This document shows, one piece after another, positions 12,859 through 24,689 of a stretch of DNA of 47,768 bases. How positions within the stretch are numbered: position 1 is the stretch's first letter; each line of letters begins with the position of its first letter. Below the pieces are notes generated by a model, which had not been told where the DNA came from, did no database searches, and saw only the letters and a list, made by a program, of their open reading frames with translations. Source of the DNA: Dissophora ornata (Eukaryota > Mortierellomycota > Mortierellomycetes > Mortierellales > Mortierellaceae); contig MU616737.1 in the NCBI GenBank assembly GCA_025201705.1, forward strand, positions 1-47,768, given 5' to 3'. A program made the translations under genes and the position numbers.

Positions 12859-13657
12859 AGATCACACTTTCCCAATTTTGCATTGATCAGATGAAAACGC
12901 GGCAGCCATCGTAGCAAACCAGCCAGTCGCGAATTTTCGGTAGTTCAGGGCATAAAGTAAAATCTCTTTTCTGTTCCCGACTTTCCAATACTTCAGCAAG
13001 TATTGTAAACGAGGCTACCTTACTTACTCGATGTGCCTGTTTAGTCCAACACGAGGAGATTTCTAGGCGTTTTGATCGAGTCTACTAGGCAAGGAAAGGT
13101 TCCAGCCAGTCTAAAATGTGGCTCGAGATGCCTGTCGGAGTAGGTAGAAATGCAATAAATCGCGTGTAAATTGCTCAGTCGGCCACATGGTGCATGGCCG
13201 ACAGAGCAAATGCATCGCCTCCATTTTATACATCAGTAGGCAGGGCAGGCAGGCATATATGAAAAAAATGTGCATATTGTTGCTTTTATGCCATGCCGAG
13301 CTGGTCATGCCTCCTCCCTCACTTCTCACACACATTCAATCCCTTTCCATTTCCTTCTCTCGACCTCTCTTCTCTTCCTTTTTCTTCACCCTTCCTATTC
13401 GCTTACATTTGCAACTGTGATCTCATCTCATTCCACTCCTCACTCCTCATTCCACCGCATTACCTCCTCCAGCCCTCCAGGTACAGTTTTTTAAAAACCA
13501 AAAATAAACATAAATCAGTACAGCAACCACGTTTTCGCACTGCATATCTCCTGACATCCCTGTTAACTGTTTCCCTTCCTCTCCTTTCTCCCTCCTGCTC
13601 CTGCCAGGCTCCAACCCCGCGCCCTCGCTTTCCTTTCCTTAAAATACCCCGCTCGCC
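12859..13657. other. Intergenic: RasGEF 3' region and CT-rich F-box gene promoter/leader
   Basis: I see no gene here. From about 13310 to 13650 the plus strand is markedly CT-rich (TTCTCTCGACCTCTCTTCTC and similar). This fits a promoter or 5' leader for the gene that starts at 13658. Confidence 0.5.
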
Positions 13658-13823
13658 ATGTCTTCCGCCGCGCAATCCCCTCGGCAACAACCGTCTGTAC
13701 CAGACATCCCCTCAAATGCGACGGTGACGGCGCCCACCCTTACTTCACACTCGGCAGAGCCCTCTTCATCCTCGTTGTCGCAGATCATGCCCACCAGCAG
13801 CGACGCGGAGAGTTTGAAAATCA

Positions 13824-13854
<31 letters not shown>

Positions 13855-16831
13855 CCCCCTGACCATCCCCGAGATCCTCGAGCTTGTGCTGCAGCATGTC
13901 CTCCTCCAGTTTCAGACCTCGATCCACGCCCACCATTACCCCTTTGCGTCCTCCTCTTCATCTCCTGCCACCTCTGCTTCGTCCTCTTCCTCCATGACGA
14001 CCACTGCAGATATCCAGCAACAGATCCTTGCTCAGCGACCGGTCTCAACGCGACTGGCGTTCTTGAGAGTCTGTCAGCTATGGCATCAGGTCGGTGAACC
14101 ATTGTTGTGGAGAGATGTGAAATGGGCTGATTATCAAGCTCCACGGGTTCACCAGGGGATTTGGAACCATTGGGGGCGTGTGCGTCATTTGTTGTTTGAG
14201 TATGGAAAGAGGACGACAGACACAGAGTTGCCGTTGGCGGCAGCAACGACGACAACTGCTGCCGCTGCTGCTGCTGCTTCACAGAGCGTAGTAGCAGCTG
14301 CAGGGGCGGGAACGACGACGAATCGGCCCAACGGGCCGCGTGCAAGAATGAGGATTTTTTTGGGAAGTGACACGCCTGCGGCAAGAAGATCTACATCACT
14401 TCCGGTCCTCGGGTCCACAGCTTCTGCAACAGTCAACAATCAACAGCTAGTAACCACCGCCGCTGAGGATGGAGGCGCTGGATCGAATTCAGAAGACACA
14501 TCGGTCACTCCGTCAGGTCGACCTCGGATCGCACTCGAAAAGGGCCTAGAGGACCTGGCACAGGCCATGTCTCGACCTTCAAAACTTCCGTGCTACCGTC
14601 CAACCCCCTTACCGTTGACAAATGTCATTAACCAAATGTGTCGCGGATCCGCGACTTTATCAGCCAACCCACCGCTGCTGCTCCCGGTCCTGCACCGCTC
14701 GCAGTTGAAGTCCTTGACACTGGCGGGTCTTTTCAGATTGGAGACGTTTCTGGAAGCGATCTTGCCGTTCGTGCCAGAGTTGGTATATCTGGACATCTGC
14801 CTACGGTGCTATGAGTGGAGGGATGAGATCCGGCTAGATAAGGTCCTGACGTCTTGTCCGAAATTGCAGTATCTATGCGTGGACAGGAACATGATCGGAA
14901 GAGTCGAGTTTACCGATGACTTGCCACCGCCGGATGAGGACAAGGATTATGACGATGGGTATGAAGAAGGAGCTGATGATCCTAACCACACAGAGGACGA
15001 AATTTATGCTGGAAATCCATGGCATTTAAAGTTCGCAAAACACGAGTCTGGAACCCATGGACAACTGAATCGACCGCCCAGACGACAGAGACCAAGACAA
15101 CGACCTTTGGAGCTGAGAGTACTGAAGCTGAAGAAGGTCAGAATGCTGGAGCAAGGGTTTGTGCGATTGATCAAGCGATGTCCGCTGCTGGAGGAGATGG
15201 ATGTGTTCAGCACCATCTATTGGGGATGGAGCCCCAAGTTTTTGACGACAGTCGCTCAGTCCTGTCCAAAGATCCGGCATTTGCACCTCACATCTAATTA
15301 CAACACAGAGCACTTGGAAAACAATCCCGGTGGCGCTATGCAGGCAGGCATCGTCATTCTTCACGAAACCCCGCAGGAGCTGCCACCAACATCAAATATC
15401 GTGAACGGAAACGCGAATAATGCCACTTCAGAACCGTCCACATTTACTCCATCTCCATCTCCACCTTACGATCCAGTCGTCGAATTGATCAAGCTGTTCC
15501 CTTCATTGCTCTCCTACGACGCTCGCTATGTACACTTCCAGGATCGAGCGCTCAGGACACTGCAGCAGACCTGTTCTCACCTTGAACGACTCGACCTGAC
15601 GAGCTGTCGCGAAGTGAGCTCCAAGGTTGTTGACAACTTCCTGAGGCATGCTTCGACGCTGAAGCACTTTTCAGCTAGGCGGACCGTGCTCCGCATCGAA
15701 GATCTAATTGAGGCTACAGAAGAGCATGATCGTATAGTTTCAGCGAACGCGTCCAGGGTCGCGAAATCCAATGGCATGGAAGACCTTGATATAGTCGTGC
15801 CCCAGCCGAGGTGGTGGGCGTGTGACGAACTGGAAACGTTTATTATTGGCGTCAAGAACCCAGTGGCACCCGGAAAACAGCAACGCAACTTCGATCTTCA
15901 AGCAGAACGAGATGACGATCTACAGTTTTACTATCGAGACTATCAAGGCGGACCTTCCTCATCTGATGGAAGCGGGTCCGGTTCCGCTGGCTTTGGCTCG
16001 CGTGGTGGCAGTGCGACAGCGCCACTAAAAAGGCCATATGATCATACACAGTACTGTACGTTTGTGCTGTTCCAGCAATTGGGGCGGCTACGGCGACTGA
16101 AACAACTGGAGCTGCATGGCGGACGCTTTGATCTTGGCATAGGAACCAATTATCACCCTCAGCAGCCTTCAGATCTACGTCCAATTTTTTCGTCCTCATC
16201 TCGGACACGCTCTGCAGATCAGCTACAGACTAGCTCGTCATCTCACCAAGTCAGGGATCAAGATGGGGAGAAACCCAAGACCGGATCCAAGGCGCTTCGA
16301 GGCCTAGGCAGAATGAAGAGCTTATTGTCGCTCGGCGGCGGAGGGAAGGGCAAGCAAAAAGCGACAGATGAAGACAGTTTTGCCAATGGTGTCATGCAGG
16401 ATCTGAAGGGCAAGGGCAAGGACAAGGACAGGGGTAGGGACAAGGGTAAAGGGAAATCCGCCGACAAGCTGTTGGGGGGTCACTCTAGTGGCGGGTCGGA
16501 AGGTAGTAACCTGGACGACTGGGTGGTGACGAACAGCCATTATGAGTGCCATGCATGGGCGGTCGGAGATAATGATAACCTTGACAAAAAGATTGTGCCG
16601 AGCGACCTGATGGGTCTCCAGCCGCTTGCGGACCTGAGGTTACTCCAGTCGTTCAGCATGACATGGTCGAATTTTCCGATGCTTCGCGAGCAAGAGATGG
16701 CCTGGATCTGTCAGCACTGGACCAGTCTAGAGTGGATCTCGCTTGGGCTGATCCGGGACTGCGAGTGGGATCAAATCAGGTCCTGGGTGCGATCTAGACG
16801 TTCGGATATCATTGTGGTCTTTGAGCGGTGA
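13658..16831 (+). CDS. F-box-like/leucine-rich-repeat protein
   Basis: A single uninterrupted frame of 1,057 aa. Residues 1-57 are Ser/Pro-rich, 58-66 are a poly-Asn run (AAT codons), and an F-box-like domain spans about 67-155 (NPLTIPEILELVLQHVL, then RLAFLRVCQLWHQVGEPLLW, matching the family's PxEIL...VCxxW...LW pattern). A long low-complexity insert follows. From about residue 340 there are degenerate leucine-rich repeats (LKSLTLAGLFRLE, LVYLDICLRCYEW, LERLDLTSCREV). A Lys/Gly/Asp-rich segment (KGKGKDKDRGRDKGKGK) precedes the last repeats. F-box proteins usually recruit substrates to SCF ubiquitin ligases through Skp1; that role is family knowledge, and the substrate is unknown. The start has a good purine-free CGCCATG context. 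The gene converges on the riboflavin kinase gene, whose stop lies 157 bp away. Confidence 0.85.
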
Positions 16832-16988
16832 AAGACGGACGCACGTCTGCTTTGAGAAGGAAATTACTGCGCAGATCACCCGGGTAGTATTCACAGTCTT
16901 AGAAATCAACTTTTTATTTTTCGATAAAGTAAAGTGTGCAGTCATGGCGGCACTGTTCATTGCTCTATACCCTCTGCCCTTTCCTCTC

Positions 16989-17099
16989 TCAAAGCTGCAA
17001 AAAGATAGGGTCCTCCTTGAAGATAGAGTAATCGGGCCTCTCCAGCGACCGGTGTGCGACCTCAATGTCGATGTTGATGTCCTCAATCAACGCCTCTGT

Positions 17100-17132
<33 letters not shown>

Positions 17133-17866
17133 CGGCGTTCGATTCGTTAGAACTTGTATCAATTGCCCCCGATTGCTCCACTCAACTGCTCATCTCCCTT
17201 TCATTTTTCAACTTACCTAGAGTGGTATAATCCAGTTCCGGACGGATATATCCCAAGACGACCACACGAAGCTCATCGCCATAGAAATCCCGATGGAAAT
17301 TGTGCATGATATGGACCTCGGCCGACTTCTTCTCGTTCTTATAGAACGGGTTCCAGCCAAGGGACATGACCATGGGGTATACGGTGGCAGGACAATGCGT
17401 TGCTAATGACGATGTTGACGACGAATCCGACTCTACTGTCTCTGTCTCTGTTGCTTCCTCTGTTGACTTGTCTGTGGTTGTTGAAGTACAGTCAGGTTTG
17501 TTCTTGACAACTACTTGTGCCCAGCCATAGTAGATTCCTGTTACCATGTGTTGTTCCTGTGTTTCCATGGCATCCTCTGGCAAATTAGCTAGATAGTACG
17601 AGAAAAAGATGCGACATAACATGGGTACCGACAGACCAATGCGTTAGCGATATAGATCCTATTGGGGCTCGAAAAAAGTGCATGTCATGGTTTTGGGAAT
17701 ATAGCCCCTTACCAGTAGGGATACCAAGGTCCTTGCTGCCCCGCCCAAAGCCCTTGATGACGGTGCCGGACATCTTGATAGGGAATGGCTTCTCCGGCGA
17801 AGGACCACCGGCAATTTTGGGCCGAGTCGAGGAAGTAGTTCTGATTGTGGTCGAGTCGGTGGTCAT
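16989..17866 (-). CDS. FMN1: Riboflavin kinase
   Basis: The enzyme makes FMN by phosphorylating riboflavin with ATP. Three exons (17866-17713, 17588-17217, 17095-16989) splice at phase 1 both times and give 210 aa, close to the usual size for fungal FMN1. The first junction reconstitutes [17 protein letters not shown], the family's nucleotide-binding signature with the PTAN motif. Exon 2 carries [29 protein letters not shown] and [20 protein letters not shown]; the Glu of SAEVHI is the expected catalytic base. The last exon reads [18 protein letters not shown] and ends [10 protein letters not shown]. It is easy to miss because a 31-nt homopolymer (17101-17131; T on the coding strand) sits immediately upstream of its acceptor. 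The ATG at 17866 gives a 31-residue lead before an internal Met; PEKPFPIKM is typical of fungal homologues, so I prefer the upstream start. Confidence 0.93.
17101..17131. repeat. 31-nt A/T homopolymer in the riboflavin kinase second intron
   Basis: Thirty-one consecutive As on the plus strand are Ts on the coding strand. They end five bases before the CAG acceptor, so they serve as an extreme polypyrimidine tract. Tracts of this length are prone to slippage and sequencing error. Confidence 0.9.
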
Positions 17867-18219
17867 GGCGTTGCGTCTTTGCGTGAATATGTCTCTATGT
17901 TATGGGATGGAGGTTGAAAGTGACAGTGCAGAGTGGGAATGCAACAGAGAAAGAGAATGTGGGAGGGGTGGATGTTAAACTGCTAAGAACAGGAATGAAG
18001 AAAAGCGAAGCATGCTTGATGAGTCAACTCATAAAAAATAGGTTTCCGGGCTTCCTTTTTTTTCTGTGCCCTTTGGACGAAGAAAAAAAAAGCCACCACC
18101 TCCGAAATCCGCGGCGCACTGTGCTCCGTGAAAAAGCATGCAGTAGTATACACAGAATACATTCAGAGCAAAAAGTTCCCTACATGTCTATCTATCTACA
18201 AAGACTCGCAAGATCTTGT
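17867..18219. other. Intergenic: riboflavin kinase promoter and 3' region of the PLP enzyme gene
   Basis: A 353-bp spacer between two minus-strand genes. It must hold the riboflavin kinase promoter and the downstream gene's 3' untranslated region. I see no reading frame of interest and no obvious TATA box. Confidence 0.6.
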
Positions 18220-20513
18220 CTAATCGTCGTGGATGGCGTCCAACGCCTCCTGGAATCCCTGAAGCAGGACATCTCTGTCCTCCAATCCAACAGCGACACG
18301 GATCAGGTTGCGGTCGACTCCGTACTGAGCAGCCCAGTCCAGCTCATAGTAATGGGCCAAGATGGTATACGGGGACGCAAGCGTGAAGTTCGTTCCCAAA
18401 GATGGTCCCTTGTAGAATGGGAGCGCGTCAAAGAACTGCTCTGCTCCATTCTTAGCATGGAACAGCACCGAGAATAGACCACCATAACCGGCACCGTCAA
18501 CCTTGTGCGTCAGATAGTTTGCGGTCGTAACGTACTTTGGATAGTACACACTTTTCACTGTTTGATGAAGAAGGAAGGAATAGAACAAGTAGATGTCAGG
18601 ATGCTCGTCCAAATAATGGCTGAAAAGGAAAGAAAACCCCAACACTTTGCAGTGGGAATGATCTCTTACCTTTGGAGTGGGCACGCAGGAAGTCGCACAG
18701 TACCTCCGTATTGTCGTCAATGCGTGCGATTCGCGTCTGGAACGTACGCGAATTGCGCTCCATGAAAATGGCATCCTCGACCCACATCAGATCCTCATAC
18801 TCACGGCCCATCGCCTCCTTCAGTGCCTTGTAGAACTTTCTCTGGGGGTTCAACACCAAGCTATAAACCGGCCATGAAGAGCGTGGTTAGATCTTGCACT
18901 TGAACTCATCAACCCTTTTCAAAATTCTAAAAAAAAACGTAGCTACCTTCCACCCATGACATTGCTGTCCCCGCTGAAGATCTTGGAGAGCGAAGAGACT
19001 ACGATATCCGCAAATTCCAGGATCCTGACATTGACAAAGTTGCCAAGGGTCTCATCCACAATGATAATGAACCCATACTTTTCCGCCAGCTCTCCCAAGC
19101 GCACCAGGTTTGCGGACTTCAACAACGGGTTCGAGGGGAACTCACATAAGACCGCCAGGATCTTGTCTTCCTCAGGCACGTTCTCTCCCAAGGTCTTCTC
19201 CAGAATTTCCTTCTCCAAGGTCTCAATGTCCTGATCCTCACCATTTCCGTAAAAATAACACCCAGGTCCAAATTTCTGGAGGACCTTGAGTGAATCCGTG
19301 TAAGGAAATCCAAAACAAACCGACTTTCGAGCTGGGAACAAGGTCATCGCGATCCGGTGAGCGTTGTAGATGGCCGACATTCCCGTCGGGTACAGGTACA
19401 CATCCTCTTCCGTGACGTACTCTCCAGTGCCGGTCCATCCTGATCCAGCATGATGAGCGACCTGGGAAGCAATGCGACGGCGGAGCGCGATCTTGGCCTT
19501 TGGCGCAAAGGACAGATCGAGGTTGCGTCCATAACGCTCTTCCACGTAGACCTCGTAATCACGACTGTCCATTCCATCGGTTTCCTCCACTGGCTTGTCT
19601 TCATCATCCTGCAACTGAATTGTTGCAATACGCTCGCTGAGATCAGCAGGAGTGGCAGAGGCACCATTCGACGCCTGATTAGCCGCAGCGTAATGCCTGT
19701 TGCCACGGGGCATGCGGATTGCGCCCTTGGCAGCGGCCGCAGCGGAGGCGGCCGCCTGCTGCTCCTCCTCGGCCTTCAAGGACAGCCATCTCAAACAATA
19801 AGCCGCCTGACGGGACGAGACAATGTCGCCGGCATGCTGCCAGAACTGCTTGGCAATGGAGTAAGCTTCCTTGGGGAAGAAAGTCGCAAATACCTTGACC
19901 TGCTTCATCCCGTCAGGTTTCACCTCCGATGTGGGGGCGTGGATCGTGAACTCAACGATCCGGACAGATCCTGCTCCTGTCGCTGGGGGTGGACGGGGTG
20001 TCGGGGTCGAATCATCGGTGGAGATGGTCGGGACGTAGTAACGCTCAACAAAGTGGCGACATCTCTCGGCCACACGACGAGAGGGCCAAAGGAAAGAGGC
20101 TTCGGTAGGCTTGCCATACTTTTTCTCGCAGATCGCGACGAGCTGGGGAAGGAAAAGAACAGTTGCGATGGTGGGTTCGAGGAGGAAGGGTGTGAATGAA
20201 AGTTGGGGTGTGAGAGTGTGGAAAAAAACGACGATGTCCACGCTAACTACGAGGCATCAATTGAGCCATTTGAGTTTGAGAGAAACTGGTTTGATCTACT
20301 TCGTACCTCTTTGACTTTCAAGCTGACAAAGAAGCGAGGGTAGCCAGAGACCATGGCATTGACGACTCTGGGCGCGCCCTCTTCGTAGTCAATGTTGTCT
20401 CGGAAGGTAGGGAGACTGACAGAGATGGCGTGAGGAACGTTAGGGATAGGAGATCCCAGAGGTGCCTGCTCGGGACGGACGCCTGCAGCAGGAGTGATAT
20501 GACTGGTGGCCAT
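18220..20513 (-). CDS. Cystathionine gamma-synthase-type PLP-dependent enzyme
   Basis: This is a fungal Cys/Met-metabolism PLP enzyme, which in the family joins an activated homoserine to cysteine to make cystathionine. Four exons (20513-20307, 20142-18947, 18860-18670, 18557-18220) splice in phase and give 643 aa. The N-terminal third (residues 1-250) is the extension seen in fungal STR2-like enzymes, with an Ala-rich low-complexity patch (AASAAAAAKGA). The catalytic fold follows: DVYLYPTGMSAIYNAHR (phosphate-binding region), FGPGCYFYGNG, LCEFPSNPLL, IIIVDETLGNFVNV (the Asp that contacts the PLP ring nitrogen), and SSLSKIFSGDSNVMGGS (the Schiff-base Lys). The third exon continues LVLNPQRKFYKAL and the C-terminal exon ends with ALDAIHDD. 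Assigning gamma-synthase rather than another member of this fold rests on the N-terminal extension and length, so the exact substrate should be treated as probable. Confidence 0.88.
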
Positions 20514-20844
20514 TGTTTTTTGGAGTTATTGTAAAGTTTTCTTGCTAGAGTGAATCGATGGTATGGAGCAGCTATTGGTAGCTGATGGTGCTACTATGTG
20601 TGGCTGTTGCGGTTGCGGAGGTTTGCTTGCAAGAATAGGATTAGCAGAAGAATGGGATGAAGGTGAAGAACAAAAAGAGGTGTAATCCAGACGAAACGGC
20701 AATGGCCCGAAGTAATTAAGGTTTTTGACTCGTTCTCCTTGACTCACTACCAAATCGCGTGATCATGACCGCCTTTTTAATTTCCGTAGGCCATCTAGAT
20801 TTCTGTGGACGCGCTTTTTTTTTTGCATGTCGGCTACATACTAC
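20514..20844. other. Intergenic: PLP enzyme promoter and protease 3' region
   Basis: A 331-bp spacer between two minus-strand genes. It should contain the promoter of the PLP enzyme and the protease 3' untranslated region. No further gene is visible. Confidence 0.6.
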
Positions 20845-21275
20845 TCAGATGTTGGAGAAGAAAACCGTCATTGACGCAATCACCGCCATGCACGCATAAA
20901 AGAAGGCACAGCTCTAAGGAGACAACATAGAAAGAAAAAGGTGGCGGTGGTTAGTTACAGTCATCAAAAGATTTAGCGTTTGCATTATGGCTAATCATTT
21001 ACCCCAGAAAGTGTTTGCGACGATCCGTTCACGCTGGTCGATCCATTGCCAGTGCCTTCGGTCCCGTTTGTGCTCCCCCCACTTCCTTGCCCTTGTGAGG
21101 GATTGGAGAGGTTGGGCAGCAACGTGATGTTGGCCAGTGAGTTGTAGACGTTAGATGGCTGAGCAAAACCGACTGCTAGACCACGATAGTCAAACACGCT
21201 GTATACATTTTTGAGGAATGATGCCCCAAGAATCCAGTCCTACACAACAGAAAGTAGCGTGTTAACAATCCGCGC

Positions 21276-21308
<33 letters not shown>

Positions 21309-23918
21309 TCCTTAAGAAAAGAAGCTGTACAGAAAGTCTTTTCTTGTATCTTTGTATCTATTGTATATAACAAAAAATAGGCCCGCAAAAAAAAAAAAAA
21401 AAAAAAAATCCCCCCTTCCTTTCAACAACGCTGGAATGATGGGGAAATGGCTTACAGTGTCTGTTGCTGAGTCTGCAACATCAATTGCGCTTTTACAGTA
21501 CTCTGCATATCCCGGGATCCTAAACAGCACAACCAACTCCTCTGCAGGGACTCGGAATTGCTGACCAGCAATTGTAAAGTTAAGATCGCCAGCACTGGTG
21601 TTGCATGGCAAAATCCACCCCACTTGCGGCACCTGCATATGGACAAGATGTTACAAGGAACTGTCAGCCAAAGACTGATTTCCATGTCCTTCTCTACGGG
21701 CAACCCTCACAAGACGAAAACAAACCATACCTCGATGGCGCCAGGTATATGATCGTGGAAAATGGATGCGACTTTTGTAGGCACGACGATCAATGATGTT
21801 CCTGTCGTGGCGACGGTTAAAATAACGGTAAATATTTAGCTCAGCTGCCAATCACTAATAAAAATAAAATAAAATAACCCCTCCAACATGAACAACATGA
21901 ATAAACCTCCTTACCAGAGTCGACCAGCGCATTTCCGGAAAGGTCCAAGTTCTTGCCCGCGATCGAGACAGCGTCAAAGCGGATTTTCCAAGCATTTTTA
22001 TCAGTAATGGGCGCCCATGTGAAATTGCCGACGTACTTCGTGGTATCGACGCCACCGAAAATCACTGCTCCGCCTGAGCCCTCAGTCGACCCTCCCATCC
22101 TTTGTCTTCCCATCCAGAGGGAAACGATGGGCTGAAGGATAGTCTTTTGGGCGAGCATTGTCTCCATCGCAGTTGTAAAGGCTATGTGTGATAGAATCCC
22201 ATATTTCAGCCAGTTAATTATAGACTCTTGCATCGTCGAGTGAACAAATAACAGGCAGATTTTGACACTTACATTTGACGTTCGCAACTCGCCCAAACCC
22301 AAGACCGACAACACCCTCGACGCCCGTCTTTGCGATCGTCGAGTCGTCAGCGGACGCCATTCCAAAGGATTGATTGGCAATTGGTACGCCCGAAACCAAC
22401 ATGCGATCCTACGTGAGATAGCAGCGTGTTAGAATAGATGCCAATTCTGTGAATTCCCACTAGTAATATGGTCCAAGCCACTGATAGGTCTGAGCTGGTT
22501 CCACATACCACACCTGTCACTCCAGTAACAACAGATCCATCGCCGTATTTGACGTTAAGCGCTTTGCCTTCGACGCGATACGATCTAAATCAATTTGGTG
22601 GCAAGTGGACAACAAGGATGGTTAATAAGACCATAAATAGCACAATCAACCACAAGATTGCGTCGATTTTTTCAACTTACGATGACGCCGTCGCGTTGTA
22701 TCTTGTAAGGGTCAAGCATACAGGGGTGACGCATCCCAGAGATGGCACCCACATGTCACTGCTACCCGTATCGAAAACCATTGAAAAATTTTGGGCCGGA
22801 GTTCCGAGAGAGATCATCCCTGTTTTTTTTTTTTTTTTTTTTTGTGGAGGGCGGGGATTCGGACGGCAAGGAAAAATAATGATAGCAATAATAATATAAA
22901 GGCGTGAGTGGTCATTGCCAAACAGCGGTCGTGCCACACGCGTTCAAAGTGTCTTTGGGGACGCGTGGAGGCATGAACTGATAGACAGGGTTAAAACTCA
23001 CCAATGTACTAGATGCCCATGTTACGGAGGACGCGTACAGGGTCGTGATTTCCAGTAGGATCAAGGAAACAGAACAGGGTCACACAGACACCAAGAGGGT
23101 GAAGAAATAAAAAGGTTTGGTGAGCGCAAAAACTTATAAATAAAATAGCAAATTCAGATTATATGCACATGCCAATAGCACTGGGAGTAGGGCCAGTGAG
23201 CAAGTGTCGTCTAGAGCCGACCAGGCGGTGGGCTGTAGGATTAAAACTTTCGTTCCTGCATGAGCAATTGAATGCAGTGCACAGAAAGAGGGAGACGGAG
23301 CATGGAAGTAGGAAGGGAACGTACCACTGTGTCTGCCAGTAGATCCTGCAGAGGCACACTGATGATATTAGTAATGGTTGTTGTGCTGTTGGTGCTGTTC
23401 TTGTCACGGCTGGAATGGACCTTAGACATGACATTGACCAACTGCTCCTGGGGCGAAGTTGAGGATGAACTGGGACTCTGCTTATGAGAGGGTAGATCCT
23501 CCAGCTTATAGAGAGTCGCACCTTCGGGTGGCACATAGAGTCGTGAACGCCGCACCAACGGTGCTCTAGCTGAGTCTGACAAAGGCTCTGCCCCCACTAG
23601 ACTATGACCCAGTAGGGCTACGTCGGTCGAGAGTATAGCGGAAACCAGAAATAGAATGCACAAGTGGAAGTTCTTCCATCGGAACGAGGACCGAGTTGAC
23701 GAGGGAGAATGGGCCGAGAAAGATGTAGACGATTGTGTCGGAGAGAGGTGTGCGGTCGAACCGACACAAGTACTACAACGAGTACGATAGCTGCGAAGGG
23801 CAACTGAACTATTACTACATGTCGCTGCTATCCTCGTTGAGGGTCGCTGTGAAGTTAGGCTGATCTGCCTATGACTAGACGTCGTCGATGTCCGCGTTCT
23901 AGGTGGGGTCAATGCCAT
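20845..23918 (-). CDS. Pepsin-like aspartic protease with membrane/GPI-type C-terminus
   Basis: This is an A1-family endopeptidase of the cell surface. Ten exons close in frame to 590 aa: 23918-23325, 23008-23002, 22819-22681, 22584-22509, 22408-22273, 22181-21915, 21801-21731, 21632-21456, 21239-21003 and 20913-20845. A hydrophobic segment at residues 86-109 could be a signal anchor, although an 80-residue Ser/Thr/Arg-rich lead before it is unusual. The first catalytic motif is VFDTGSSDMWV (Asp217) and the second is NALVDSGTSLIVVP (Asp405), assembled across an intron. The family landmarks KYGDGSVVTGVTGV, VEGVVGLGFGR, GAVIFGGVDTTKYVGNFTW and DWILGASFLKNVYSVFD are present. A Gly/Ser/Asn tail leads to a last exon, SCAFFYACMAVIASMTVFF, which looks like a GPI or membrane tail. 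Without that exon the frame would stop at 20991. The second exon is only 7 nt. Confidence 0.9.
21277..21306. repeat. 30-nt A/T homopolymer in a protease intron
   Basis: Thirty As on the plus strand (Ts on the coding strand) lie inside the intron 21240-21455, about 36 bp before its acceptor. A second run in the same intron is listed separately. Confidence 0.9.
21387..21408. repeat. 22-nt A/T homopolymer in the same protease intron
   Basis: Twenty-two As on the plus strand (Ts on the coding strand) lie in the donor half of the intron 21240-21455, about 80 bp from the first tract. Confidence 0.9.
22823..22843. repeat. 21-nt T/A homopolymer next to a protease splice acceptor
   Basis: Twenty-one Ts on the plus strand are As on the coding strand, directly before the CAG acceptor of the exon at 22819. 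A poly-purine tract in this position is the opposite of the usual polypyrimidine tract. Confidence 0.9.
23002..23008 (-). other. Proposed 7-nt microexon of the aspartic protease
   Basis: The coding-strand bases TACATTG are flanked by ATCTAG upstream and GTGAGT downstream. Including them joins SVPLQDLLADTV to Y-I-G and then MISLGTPAQNFSMVFDTG, restoring the usual pepsin-family start of the mature enzyme (PL.D...YxG.ISLGTP). Phases fit: the preceding exon ends in phase 0 and the next one starts in phase 1. The coding-strand intron upstream is nearly free of AG for about 115 nt before this acceptor, as expected for a scanned 3' splice site. Confidence 0.7.
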
Positions 23919-24689
23919 TGGGTTTGTGTTGTTTTGTGGAGAACCGGAATGGCAAATTGAAAGGGAAAAGGATATGTAAAATATCAACTGTCAGATGGAC
24001 GTTGACCTGGGATGGAGAAAGTGTGTGATGGGCTGATAAGTAGAGTCGCCAGGCGATGAGAGAGCGGGATGGGAATGTCGAGTTGATCGATTTGATGGGG
24101 CGTTGCAGGACAATAGAACGATGTGTGCGTTCTTGACAAGGGGCAGCCAGCGAGTGTGAGGTATGAAAAGAGAAAGCGGCAAGTGCGAAGAGGGAAGAGA
24201 GGGATTTGAATGACCAATGGTTAATCGAATTTGGTCAGATGGCTGGTGCAATGGCGGATGTGGAGAAAGAAACGATTGACACCAGCCAGGAGGGCAGCAG
24301 CCGGACGTTTTCTTTCTTGCGTTCCTGGATAAACGGCGGCGTCCATTGTGCAAATGAAATTAGACTGACGCCTGTTTTTGTGCTCTCTCCTCTGATGTTG
24401 AACGGATGCCAACTTGTGCCAATAAATTGCGGCGCAGAGTAGACAAGAGCAAAAGGTAAATGATGCAATCTGACCATGGCGCCTTCTTGTGATTGCTGCG
24501 ACTATACAGGGGTATTGTTGACGTGTTTATTTGATGCTGGTACGAGGAAATTCTAAATACAGCTCGCCATCGTCAAAACCTCAGTCTCACATTGAGGTCG
24601 TGTTCCCCCTTCTGCTACTCCTTCCACCACAGCAGATCCAACCCCAAAACATGGCTCTCCAGTCAATAACTTTCTAAAGAACAGCAAGA
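23919..24689. other. Protease upstream region
   Basis: I see no gene here. The coding-strand (minus) side is C/T-rich with CATCCC/CTCTC tracts up to about 24200, consistent with the protease promoter and leader. An alternative in-frame ATG for the protease lies at 23987. Confidence 0.5.

Noticed and set aside
23009..23011. In-frame UAG before Y-I-G-M-I-S-L-G in the protease, as a nonsense mutation
   Set aside because: The open frame upstream of it has no acceptor and no homology. Treating TAG as the acceptor of a 7-nt exon fits the phases and the family sequence on both sides.
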